Below, piece after piece: positions 1-7,345 of a stretch of 49,775 bases of DNA. A program made the translations under genes and the position numbers. The stretch is taken from positions 1 to 49,775 of the forward strand of contig CAJTTU010000016.1 of NCBI GenBank assembly GCA_910579325.1, in the 5' to 3' direction. Position 1 is the first letter of the stretch; every line of letters begins with the position of its first letter. This stretch comes from an uncultured Lachnospiraceae bacterium. GTDB taxonomy: Bacteria; Bacillota; Clostridia; Lachnospirales; Lachnospiraceae. The notes under the pieces were generated by a model. It saw nothing but the letters and a program-made list of their open reading frames with translations, did no database searches and was not told the DNA's origin.

Positions 1-2
1 AA

Positions 3-359
3 TTAAAAGGGGATACCGCTTTTTACTGCAGAGTCCTCCATGTCAGCAGACAGGGATTTTACCAGTATCTTGCAAACAAAGACCGCCCATGGAAATATCA
101 GCCCCTGGCGGATGCCATGAAAGAGATTCTTATGGAGGATGAATGCAATGATACTTATGGCCGTATCCGCATGTATCAGGCATTGACATTGAAGCAGCCG
201 GAAAATGTGGATATTCCCAGTGAACGCACCGTTTACCGTATCATGGAAGAGATTGGAATCAGCCATCATCCCAGACGCAACCCCAACGGAATCACGAAAG
301 CAGACTGGAAAGCCCGGAAATCAGAGGATCTGTTAAAACGTGTCAGGCCTGTCGATTAA
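3..359 (+). pseudogene. IS3-family transposase OrfB remnant (partial, broken)
   Basis: The reading frame is open from the left window edge to a TAA at 357-359. It encodes the N-terminal part of an IS3/IS150-type OrfB: a CRVLHVSRQGFYQY segment, then the HTH_21-like block with YGRIRMYQAL and the ERTVYRIMEEIGISHHPRR segment. In intact family members the integrase core (DDE catalytic domain) follows a KSEDLLKR-like sequence. Here the frame stops about six residues after that point and no DDE domain follows in any frame, so this is a truncated, inactive copy. The upstream end (OrfA and the left inverted repeat) lies outside the window. The identity as an IS3-group fragment is seen directly; the exact subfamily is not certain. 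Confidence 0.8.
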
Positions 360-372
360 TCAGACATAATCC

Positions 373-414
373 AAGGAAAAATCTCATGTAGAAACCGCAT
401 GGGATTTTCCTTTT
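373..414. terminator. hairpin with flanking A and T tracts after the transposase remnant
   Basis: Imperfect stem: AAGGAAAAATCTCATG near 373-388 pairs with CATGGGATTTTCCTT near 398-412, followed by TT on the plus strand and preceded by A-rich sequence on the other. It resembles a weak bidirectional intrinsic terminator and may be a leftover of the inserted element. Confidence 0.4.
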
Positions 415-675
415 GGAAACCGTGACATTACCGCACCGCTTCGCATATACTGTACTGTAAACGAATTTCCGCACCGCTTTGATTTCTCACATTCCCACAC
501 CCGTCAAAACCAATGCTCACATCACAGCCATTCTGTTCGCGGGATGTCCGACCGGAATCCTGTGTCCGATACCATACTGACGGCCCCAAAGGCCAGCCGC
601 GGTGCTTTACGACAGAGAAAATACATTCCAGGTTTCTCTGGTATAGATTTTCGCGCTGCAGGTATTTTACGCGTG
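415..675. other. intergenic stretch without recognisable gene
   Basis: No frame shows a plausible start with ribosome binding site or a recognisable protein. A 60-codon plus-strand frame at 544-726 has no ribosome binding site and runs through the sipL terminator. The stretch lies between the broken insertion sequence and sipL and may be decayed DNA from the insertion. The remaining gap, 717-892, also shows no gene. Confidence 0.5.
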
Positions 676-716
676 AAAAAGTGCTGTGAACCCAGGTTTC
701 CCCGTATTCACAGCAC
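676..716 (-). terminator. intrinsic terminator downstream of sipL
   Basis: GTGCTGTGAA (681-690) is a perfect inverted repeat of TTCACAGCAC (707-716) with a 16-base loop. On the minus strand the hairpin is followed directly by TTTTT (676-680). It lies 177 bases after the sipL stop codon, which implies a fairly long 3' untranslated region. Confidence 0.75.
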
Positions 717-892
717 GCCTACATAACAGTCCGACTTCCATTCCGGAACGTTTATCTCATCTTATGTATCTCATCATCTTTATCTCATTGCGTCAATTTA
801 ATTGCTTTTATGCCAGTGTTTTTTAATGCATTTCCTCTGATCGTTATGCTGCAACTTCTTAGTCTTAACGGCTTTCTCCTGTTCCCTTTGCC

Positions 893-2455
893 CTACAGCA
901 TTTCCTCCACCTCTTTCAGCACCAGCAGCCTCTGTCCCGGCTTCAGCAGATCGCTGTCCAGTCCGTTTACCTTCTTCACCGACTCCTGGGTGGTTCTGAA
1001 TTTTTTCGCGATTCCCCACATGGAGTCTCCGGGCTGCACGATATAGCCCACGATTCCCGGCAGACGTTCCAGCTCCTCCATGTCCAGAGGCGTTTCCGAC
1101 ACGGAGCAGATTACCTGCTCCTCAATCCGTTTCAATACCAGCGCATCGAACATCACCGCCGCCTTGATTTCGATCTCGTCTCCCCCTAACATAACGGCGG
1201 CCAGCTGCTCCAATCCCGGCTTGATCCGGTAAATACAGTCGGGGGTAATGCCTTTCACCTCCACCACGTACTGGAAAGGCACCGCGCCTTTAACCGACTG
1301 CAATGGTTTTCTGTCGTCTGCGGATATGTAAAGGACGGTGACGCACAGCGCTCCCTCCACGGACAGGCCGTTTTCCTGTACCTGTACCTGATCGATCTTC
1401 ACGCTGCCGTCACAGTGGCAGACCTGAAGAATCTTCTCATTGCCGCTTAACTCCATTTTATCGGACAGACGGCATTTGGACATGTTTTTCGTCATCAGCG
1501 ACTCAAAATACGCCTTGCCGAATTCCGGCTCCAGATTCTTGCCCGGGGCGTAGACATCCCCCAGAATCTCGATGGTTTCTTCCTCATACAAACGGATATC
1601 CAGCTCCAGCACCGCATCCAGAGACAGCACCCGGTTCTCCCCGTCATAGTCCGGGGAAGCCGTCAGATCCTGGTTCAGCAGTTTCACTTCAATCGCCGGG
1701 ATCATTTCCTCCGTACAATCCGGCAGATCGATGGTGCCGGAAAATGGTACCGACCGTTCCAGCCACTGCACCGGAATATGTTCTTCTTCGCCGCTGTACA
1801 TGCAGAACACCAGCAGTTCCCCCCGCAGGCTGATGCCGCCGTCCATGGGCCGGGTCTCCACCGCTCTTGGCTGTACGCTGCTCCACAGCACTTCCCTGAT
1901 ATTGGGCTTGCTGGCCGGCAGCTCCATCTCTTCTTTCACCCGGTATGTATCCCGCTTCTGCATGGCGATCTGAGCCGCCTCCACACTCTTTTTCATACAG
2001 TCCAGATTCAGCTCCCCTTCTGCGTCCACCGCAGTCTGCTCGTCATAAATCTGCTGTACGAAAATCGTGAAAGTCACCACCGCTTTAATGCTTACCTTCC
2101 GGGAATTCACCAGATCGGCGCTCAAATCTTCGATATCCCACTGTACCTGCACCTGATCCAGTTCTTCCAGGCCATTGATATTCACCAGCTCATCAAAGAT
2201 AATTTCTCCGTTCAGGCTGTCAACCGCCCCCTGAACAGGCGTCTGATACAGAATATGGAACGCCAGCTTTCCCCGAAGCCCGGCCCGGTCTCCCATCACC
2301 CGGCAGTCGTCCAGCTTTACGTCGCCCTGCTCCTGAATAATATAGTCAATATCTGCTTTGGTATCCGGCACATTTCTGTCGTCATCCAATGTAATCTGCG
2401 TGACCGTCTTCCCCTTCAGCCGGTTCATATATATGGTCTTTTTAAGCAGCTCCAT
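893..2455 (-). CDS. sipL: SipL-like spore coat morphogenetic protein (DUF3794 + LysM)
   Basis: 520 residues. Most of the protein consists of DUF3794/SPOCS-type beta-rich domains (for example residues ~20-130 with the ADIDYIIQEQGDVKLDDCRV segment). The C-terminal ~45 residues form a LysM domain (GYIVQPGDSMWGIAKKF ... LKPGQRLLVL). This architecture is that of SipL of Clostridioides difficile, which binds SpoIVA through LysM and is needed to anchor the spore coat. A role in the mother cell during sporulation is therefore inferred. The ATG at 2455 has AGGAGG a few bases upstream. The gene follows the split transketolase by 70 bases without a terminator between them, but a sigma-E-like promoter can be drawn in that gap. 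The family is clear; SpoIVA binding itself is inference. Confidence 0.85.
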   Translation of the reverse strand: MELLKKTIYMNRLKGKTVTQITLDDDRNVPDTKADIDYIIQEQGDVKLDDCRVMGDRAGLRGKLAFHILYQTPVQGAVDSLNGEIIFDELVNINGLEELDQVQVQWDIEDLSADLVNSRKVSIKAVVTFTIFVQQIYDEQTAVDAEGELNLDCMKKSVEAAQIAMQKRDTYRVKEEMELPASKPNIREVLWSSVQPRAVETRPMDGGISLRGELLVFCMYSGEEEHIPVQWLERSVPFSGTIDLPDCTEEMIPAIEVKLLNQDLTASPDYDGENRVLSLDAVLELDIRLYEEETIEILGDVYAPGKNLEPEFGKAYFESLMTKNMSKCRLSDKMELSGNEKILQVCHCDGSVKIDQVQVQENGLSVEGALCVTVLYISADDRKPLQSVKGAVPFQYVVEVKGITPDCIYRIKPGLEQLAAVMLGGDEIEIKAAVMFDALVLKRIEEQVICSVSETPLDMEELERLPGIVGYIVQPGDSMWGIAKKFRTTQESVKKVNGLDSDLLKPGQRLLVLKEVEEML

Positions 2456-2494
2456 ACCAACCTCCTGTAAATCTGCAATAGATTATCAGTAGTA

Positions 2495-2523
2495 TATATA
2501 TGAAGCTTCTCTGTGGAATAGAC
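2495..2523 (-). promoter_or_regulatory. possible sigma-E-type promoter of sipL
   Basis: On the minus strand GTCTATT (2517-2523) is followed after 14 bases by CATATATAT (-10 starting at 2502). This resembles the sporulation sigma-E pattern (ATATT-like -35, 14 bases, CATANNNT). It is placed about 40 bases upstream of the sipL start. Support rests on motif similarity and on the known mother-cell expression of sipL. Confidence 0.35.
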
Positions 2524-2525
2524 GT

Positions 2526-3470
2526 TTATTTCGCAAGCAGTTCTTTCGCCGTCCCCGCCACAGCATCCGCGTTCATGCCGAACTTCCGCAGAAGGAAATC
2601 CAGCGTCCCCACTTCTCCCACGCTGTCAGGCACGCCCAGCCGCTTAAAGGGAATCCGGATTCCCTCCTCCGCGATCACCTCCGCAACGGCCGAACCCAGA
2701 CCGTTATAAATGTTGTGATTCTCCAGCGTGATAATCGCACCTGTCTCAGAGGCCGCTTTCAGCACTGCCTCCCGGTCAAGCGGTTTGACCGTGAACATAT
2801 CGATGATCCTTACGTGAACGCCGTCTTTTTCCAGTATTTCCGCCGCTCTCAGCGCTTCTCTGATACAGACTGTGCCGCAGGTGATCACGGACAGATCGCC
2901 GCCTTCCTTTAATACGGAGGCGTGACCGATCTCAAAGGAAGTTCCTTCCTCATAAAACTGATCCTTTGACTTTCTCATCAGACGGATGTAATAAATCCCT
3001 TTTCGCGCGACGCTCTGTTCTGTCACCGCTTTTAACTGTACCGGGTCACAGGGATCCAGAATCACAGTCCCTGGCAGCGACCTTAAAATTCCCATATCTT
3101 CCAGACTGATATGGGTGCCTCCATTCGGCCCGGCCGACAGACCGGGATCGCTGCCCACAACCCGCACGTTTTGTCTGGCATAGATGCCGGACATGAAAAT
3201 CTGGTCCGTAATCCGGCGGCTGGCAAAGGCGGAAAAAGAATGGACGAAAGGAATAAAGCCTTCCTCGGAAAGCCCTGCCGCCACGCCAAACATATTCGCC
3301 TCCTGAATCCCGCAGTTAATGACCCGGTCCGGGTATGCTTCCTTAAACTTGTTCATACCTGACGAAGCCATCAGATCAGAATCCAGCCAGAGAATCCTGT
3401 CATTATCCTGTTCCAGTTGAATCAGGATATCCGCCAGGGCGGTTCTCATATCAGTCGCGTATTGTTTCAT
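2526..3470 (-). CDS. transketolase, C-terminal subunit (split form)
   Basis: 314 residues forming the pyrimidine-binding and C-terminal domains of a two-subunit transketolase. The GIQEANM motif (E57, the glutamate that activates thiamine diphosphate) and the DPGLSAGPNGGTHISLED segment are visible. Together with the N-terminal subunit it would transfer two-carbon ketol units between sugar phosphates in the cytoplasm. The start was set at the ATG at 3470 because AAAGGAG lies 10 bases upstream; an in-frame start at 3494 would overlap the preceding gene. The start is 5 bases past the upstream stop, so translational coupling is likely. Split transketolases occur both in general pentose metabolism and in special pathways such as apulose-4-phosphate cleavage, so the substrate is open. 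Confidence 0.88.
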   Translation of the reverse strand: MKQYATDMRTALADILIQLEQDNDRILWLDSDLMASSGMNKFKEAYPDRVINCGIQEANMFGVAAGLSEEGFIPFVHSFSAFASRRITDQIFMSGIYARQNVRVVGSDPGLSAGPNGGTHISLEDMGILRSLPGTVILDPCDPVQLKAVTEQSVARKGIYYIRLMRKSKDQFYEEGTSFEIGHASVLKEGGDLSVITCGTVCIREALRAAEILEKDGVHVRIIDMFTVKPLDREAVLKAASETGAIITLENHNIYNGLGSAVAEVIAEEGIRIPFKRLGVPDSVGEVGTLDFLLRKFGMNADAVAGTAKELLAK

Positions 3471-3474
3471 CAGT

Positions 3475-4314
3475 TTACAGCTCCTTTCCCGCAAATTCTT
3501 TCTCAGCTTCCGCCATCATCTCATCGGTAATCCCGATATGGTGAATGCCGGTCTTCCCTTCCGTAACGCTCCAGCCCTTTCCCTTAACCGTATCCAGCAC
3601 GACACATTTGGGAACGCCGTTCTTTTCGGCGGCGGACTCGACAATAGCTTTTTCCACATCTTTCACGGAATGTCCGTCCACGGTAACGGCCTGGAAGCCA
3701 AAGGCCCGGAACAGATTCTCGATATTCCCCATATCGCAGATCCCTTCCGTATAACCGTCCAGCTGCTGATGGTTCCAATCCACCAGAACCACCAGATTGT
3801 CCAGCTTATGCTGTTTCGCGAACATGGCAGCCTCCCATACCTGGCCCTCATTCAGTTCTCCGTCTCCCAGAATCAGATAAACCATGCCTTTTCGGCCCAG
3901 CATCTTTTTCCCAAGCGCCATGCCGGCCGCCGTCGATGCGCCCTGGCCGAGAGAACCGGTGGTCATGTCGATTCCTGTCGTCTTGTTCATATCACAGTGG
4001 CTTGGCAGATGTCCGCCATCCTGATTCAGCGTCAGCAGCTGATCTTCCGGAAAGAATCCCGACAAAGCCAGAGCCGAATAGAGAGCCGGACCACAATGCC
4101 CTTTGGAAAGCACTACCTTGTCCCGTTCTTCCATATGAGGATTCTCAGGATCATACTCCATTACCTTTCCATATAATACCGCCAGCAGCTCACACAGGGA
4201 CAGCACCCCTCCCACATGGCCTCCCTTGTTCGCATGCATGGACCGGATCGCATGAAGCCGGATGCGGTCGGCAAACTTTTGTAACTCGTCAGAACTCTGG
4301 AATTTAGCACCCAT
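3475..4314 (-). CDS. transketolase, N-terminal subunit (split form)
   Basis: 279 residues corresponding to the thiamine diphosphate binding domain. The diphosphate-binding motif GDGELNEG (150-157) followed by N181 is present. H33 and H73 match the conserved active-site histidines, and SLGQG at 121-125 is typical of the family. ATG at 4314 has AGGAGG upstream. It is the first gene of a leftward pair with the C-terminal subunit and is divergent from the DeoR-type regulator, so the two units probably share regulation. In this setting it would handle pentose or sedoheptulose phosphates made by the rightward operon (inference). Confidence 0.9.
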   Translation of the reverse strand: MGAKFQSSDELQKFADRIRLHAIRSMHANKGGHVGGVLSLCELLAVLYGKVMEYDPENPHMEERDKVVLSKGHCGPALYSALALSGFFPEDQLLTLNQDGGHLPSHCDMNKTTGIDMTTGSLGQGASTAAGMALGKKMLGRKGMVYLILGDGELNEGQVWEAAMFAKQHKLDNLVVLVDWNHQQLDGYTEGICDMGNIENLFRAFGFQAVTVDGHSVKDVEKAIVESAAEKNGVPKCVVLDTVKGKGWSVTEGKTGIHHIGITDEMMAEAEKEFAGKEL

Positions 4315-4354
4315 ACTCAGACCTCCTCATGATTTTAGGCAATGTTAATACGCC

Positions 4355-4382
4355 AATATACCACCATAGTAACAGAAAACAA
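4355..4382 (-). promoter_or_regulatory. likely sigma-A promoter of the transketolase genes
   Basis: On the minus strand TTGTTT (4377-4382), a 16-base spacer and TATATT (4355-4360) lie about 45 bases upstream of the start codon. The match is moderate. It overlaps the divergent regulatory region. Confidence 0.5.
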
Positions 4383-4407
4383 CAATTAATTCAAGAGAAA
4401 CAGCACT

Positions 4408-4491
4408 AAATAACAACCAAATAACAACAAAACAAGAACATTCATAAATAAAAATCATTAAAAAATCAAAAAACACAAAATAAAACAAGAA
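4408..4491. promoter_or_regulatory. direct repeats, candidate DeoR-type operator
   Basis: AAATAACAAC occurs twice head to tail (4408-4417 and 4419-4428, 11 bases apart, one helical turn). AAAACAAGAA occurs at 4429-4438 and again at 4482-4491. Read on the other strand these are GTTGTTATTT-like repeats, similar to the TTGTT-containing direct repeats bound by several DeoR-family sugar repressors of Firmicutes. They lie between the two divergent promoters. That they are bound by the adjacent regulator is inference. Confidence 0.45.
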
Positions 4492-4497
4492 TATGTA

Positions 4498-4526
4498 TTG
4501 TAATTTTTAGCGATTTTTGCTATAAT
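4498..4526 (+). promoter_or_regulatory. sigma-A promoter of the sugar operon
   Basis: TTGTAA (4498-4503), a 17-base spacer, and a perfect TATAAT (4521-4526). Transcription would begin near 4533, just before the AAGAGG ribosome binding site of the DeoR-type gene. Confidence 0.8.
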
Positions 4527-4549
4527 CCTTATCATAAGAGGTGCAAACC

Positions 4550-5368
4550 ATGGAAAAAACGCCGGTGGAGATTTCGATTGAAGTCTCAGGAAAAAATCTA
4601 TTCGCCGAAGAACGACAGCGAAAAATAATGGAAACGATAAATACCAACGGAAAAGCGGTAGTCCCCGTACTGTGCGAGATGTTCGGCGTGTCGGCTTCCA
4701 CGATCAGGAACGATTTAAAGCAGCTGGAGCACAAAAATCTGATCACCCGGACCCACGGCGGCGCCATCAGAAACTCAAAGGCAGGCAGGGAGCTTTCCCC
4801 CACATTTAAGGAAAGCCAGATGATGCCCCAGAAAAAAGCCATCGCCGCCGCAGCGCTGGATCTGATCGATAACGGAGATATCATTGCGGTAACCACCGGA
4901 ACCACTACGGCGGAGCTTTTGAAACTGCTGCCCCGGAAGAAAAATCTGACGGTGATCGTCAACGATATCCGCAGCGCCGTATGGCTTGAGGACTGCACTG
5001 ATTTCCACGTCTATATGCTGGGCGGCCTGGTCAGAAAGGGGTATCACTACACCACCCTTCCGATGAGAAATGAATTTTTAAGCCTGGTGAATATTGACAA
5101 GGGCTTCTTCTCCTGCAACGGTTTCAGCGTGGAGCGGGGAATCACGGCTCCTGATTTTGAGACGGCCAAAAGCGTCCGGGAAATCCTTGACGCCTGTTTT
5201 GCCACTTATCTGATGAGCGACAGCAGCAAACTGGGAACGGTAACCTTCGCACAGATCGCGGAACTGGGCTATGTAAACGGGCTGATCATAGATTCGGATA
5301 TTGAAAAGGAAGATTACAGCGCCCTTGCCGCAGCAACGGACGTTATACTGGCGGAAGAGAGAGATTGA
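4550..5368 (+). CDS. DeoR-family transcriptional regulator of the sugar locus
   Basis: 272 residues. The N-terminal winged helix-turn-helix has the DeoR pattern (MFGVSASTIRNDLKQLE ... THGGA). It is followed by a DeoR effector-binding domain of the sugar-phosphate isomerase fold with DIIAVTTGTTTAELL and the later YLMSDSSKLG segment. Family members repress sugar operons and are released by a phosphorylated sugar. The ATG at 4550 is preferred over a GTG at 4541 because AAGAGG sits at a suitable distance. It is the first gene of the operon and lies opposite the split transketolase genes, so it probably controls both units and itself. The inducer is unknown. Confidence 0.88.
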   Translation: MEKTPVEISIEVSGKNLFAEERQRKIMETINTNGKAVVPVLCEMFGVSASTIRNDLKQLEHKNLITRTHGGAIRNSKAGRELSPTFKESQMMPQKKAIAAAALDLIDNGDIIAVTTGTTTAELLKLLPRKKNLTVIVNDIRSAVWLEDCTDFHVYMLGGLVRKGYHYTTLPMRNEFLSLVNIDKGFFSCNGFSVERGITAPDFETAKSVREILDACFATYLMSDSSKLGTVTFAQIAELGYVNGLIIDSDIEKEDYSALAAATDVILAEERD

Positions 5369-5371
5369 GCG

Positions 5372-5761
5372 ATGAAAATATCAGATTTGGATCATATTAC
5401 GGTTAATGTAAAAGATTTAAAACAGTCCGAAGAATTTTACAGCGATATACTGGGCCTTGAGAAAACCGGCTTTATCGATATGGGGGACCACACCCTCACT
5501 TACTTTCAGCTTCCCCGGGAAGTGCGGCTGGAGCTGATCGACTATACCGACAAAACGTCGGCCGGAAACATCAAAGAGACAGATACCGGCACTTACCGGC
5601 ATTTCTGTCTGGTAACCGACCAGTTGGCCGAATTGCATGATACCTGCGTAAAAAAAGGAATCTTCGTCAGAAAGCCTCCTTCCTATGTGGAAAAACTGCA
5701 CGCCCGCACCATGCTGATCACTGATCCGAACGGCGTGGAAATCGAAGTCATTCAAAGGTGA
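5372..5761 (+). CDS. VOC (glyoxalase/bleomycin resistance) superfamily protein
   Basis: 129 residues with two beta-alpha-beta-beta-beta modules. Positions that match the usual metal ligands are H8 (LDHITV), E54 (RLEL), H77 (YRHF) and E125 in the DPNGVEIEV end. All four are present, so it should bind a divalent metal. VOC enzymes include glyoxalase I, epimerases, dioxygenases and resistance proteins, so the reaction cannot be told from sequence. It starts only a few bases after the regulator and ends 6 bases before the kinase, so it is tightly built into the sugar operon. It may isomerise or epimerise a sugar or remove methylglyoxal made from triose phosphates (inference). Confidence 0.8.
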   Translation: MKISDLDHITVNVKDLKQSEEFYSDILGLEKTGFIDMGDHTLTYFQLPREVRLELIDYTDKTSAGNIKETDTGTYRHFCLVTDQLAELHDTCVKKGIFVRKPPSYVEKLHARTMLITDPNGVEIEVIQR

Positions 5762-5767
5762 TAAATT

Positions 5768-7255
5768 ATGGGATATCTGGCTGGAATTGATTTAGGAACT
5801 TCAAGTGTAAAAACGCTGATCATGGACCCGGAAGGACATACCCTTGCGGTAAGCCACGCGGACTATGACGTAACCACCGCCAAAATCGGATATGCCGAAC
5901 AGGACCCGCTGATCTGGTGGGACCGTACCGTCAAAACCATAAGAGAAGCGCTGGAAAACTCATGCATCCGACCGGAGGATCTGACCGGTATCGGTCTTTC
6001 CGGACAGATGCATGGTCTGGTAGCGCTGGACGAAAACTGCCGGCCCATCATGCCTTCTATCATCTGGATGGATCAGAGATCCGCAAAAGAAACCGGTGAA
6101 ATCAAAGAGCTGGCGAAAGAACTTCTTGACACAGAGCTTTTAAACCAGCCCGGAGCCGGAATGATGATCTGTTCCCTGCTCTGGCTGAAAAAATATCAGC
6201 GAGAAACATATAACAGGATCCGTTGGGTCATGCTTCCAAAAGACTACATACGATACAGGCTGACCGGAACCATCGGTTCAGAATATTCTGACGCCAGCAG
6301 CACTCTGGCCCTCTCCGTGCGAAACAGACACTGGTGCATGGAACTGATCCGTCGTGCGGGACTGAAAGACGATATCTGGCCAACCCTTTCGGAAAGCTGG
6401 CAGGTGGCCGGCTCCGTTCAGGAATCCGCCGCCAGAGAAACCGGCTTAAGCCGGAACACCAAAATTATCTTCGGCGCGGGAGATTCCTCCGCCCAGCTGA
6501 CCGGCAACGGAGTGATCGAACCGGGTGTCACAGCATGCAACATCGGTACGGCCTCCCAGATTGCCGCAGTGGTAGACAGTCCCCTGTATGACAGTCAGAT
6601 GCGGCTGCAAACCTGGTGTCACACAGCCGAAGGAAAATGGTATATCCAGGGCGGCTCTTTAAACGGCGGAAGCACCCTCGGATGGCTGAAAAAGAAAATA
6701 TTAAAGGATTCCAGGCCCTATTCCGATCTGGATCAGGAGGCTGCTCTGGCGCCGGCCGGTTCGGAGGGACTTCTGTTTATTCCTTTTCTGGCCGGAGAAC
6801 GGACGCCCTTTATGGACCCTTACGCAAGAGGCGTCTATTTCGGAATGGGGATGAAGCATGAACAGCGCCATATCATCCGGGCCACCATGGAAGGCGTGAT
6901 GTACAATCTGAAAGAATGCGTCAGCATTCTGGACGAGACAGGCATCAGAGGAACACGGATGATCGCGTCAGGAGGCGCCGCAAAAGGAAGCACCTGGAAA
7001 CAGATACAGGCTGACATTCTGGAAATGCCTGTGTATACCACAAAGACAGAGGAAGAAGCCTGTCAGGGCGCCGCGATTCTGGCTTCAGTAGGATGCGGCA
7101 TTTATAACGATATCAAAGAAGCATGCGATGCGATCGTGAAGGTAAACGAAACTCCTGCGGAACCGATTCAGGCGAACGTGGAGATCTACAGGCGGCAGCA
7201 GCAGCTGTTTAAAGAGCTTTATCTGAAAGTAAAAGACTTATATCCCCGACTTTAG
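5768..7255 (+). CDS. FGGY-family carbohydrate kinase, xylulokinase-like
   Basis: 495 residues, close to the usual length of xylulokinase. The ATP-binding phosphate-1 motif GIDLGTSSVK (6-15), the sugar-binding GQMHG (79-83), MDQRS, LLPKDYIRYRLTG-type core and GAGDSSAQ with the probable catalytic base D239 are all present. Near the end GGAAKGSTWKQIQADI is the adenosine motif. XylB-like kinases phosphorylate ketopentoses such as D-xylulose in the cytoplasm; related members act on ribulose, apulose or other ketoses. No xylose isomerase lies nearby, so the true substrate is uncertain. It sits after the VOC gene in the operon and is followed by a 90-base gap before the phosphofructokinase gene. Confidence 0.87.
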   Translation: MGYLAGIDLGTSSVKTLIMDPEGHTLAVSHADYDVTTAKIGYAEQDPLIWWDRTVKTIREALENSCIRPEDLTGIGLSGQMHGLVALDENCRPIMPSIIWMDQRSAKETGEIKELAKELLDTELLNQPGAGMMICSLLWLKKYQRETYNRIRWVMLPKDYIRYRLTGTIGSEYSDASSTLALSVRNRHWCMELIRRAGLKDDIWPTLSESWQVAGSVQESAARETGLSRNTKIIFGAGDSSAQLTGNGVIEPGVTACNIGTASQIAAVVDSPLYDSQMRLQTWCHTAEGKWYIQGGSLNGGSTLGWLKKKILKDSRPYSDLDQEAALAPAGSEGLLFIPFLAGERTPFMDPYARGVYFGMGMKHEQRHIIRATMEGVMYNLKECVSILDETGIRGTRMIASGGAAKGSTWKQIQADILEMPVYTTKTEEEACQGAAILASVGCGIYNDIKEACDAIVKVNETPAEPIQANVEIYRRQQQLFKELYLKVKDLYPRL

Positions 7256-7345
7256 CTTATATTCATCTTTCAGTTAAAGTAACGTTAAACCAAACTTCCG
7301 GATTCATGAATACGACAAAAACAAACGCACTGGAAAGAGGAACAT

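Noticed and set aside
544..726. 60-codon ORF near the left edge
   Set aside because: No ribosome binding site and it overlaps the sipL terminator hairpin.
1778..2470. 230-codon plus-strand ORF opposite sipL
   Set aside because: Antisense shadow of the DUF3794 coding sequence; His/Leu-rich composition typical of shadows.
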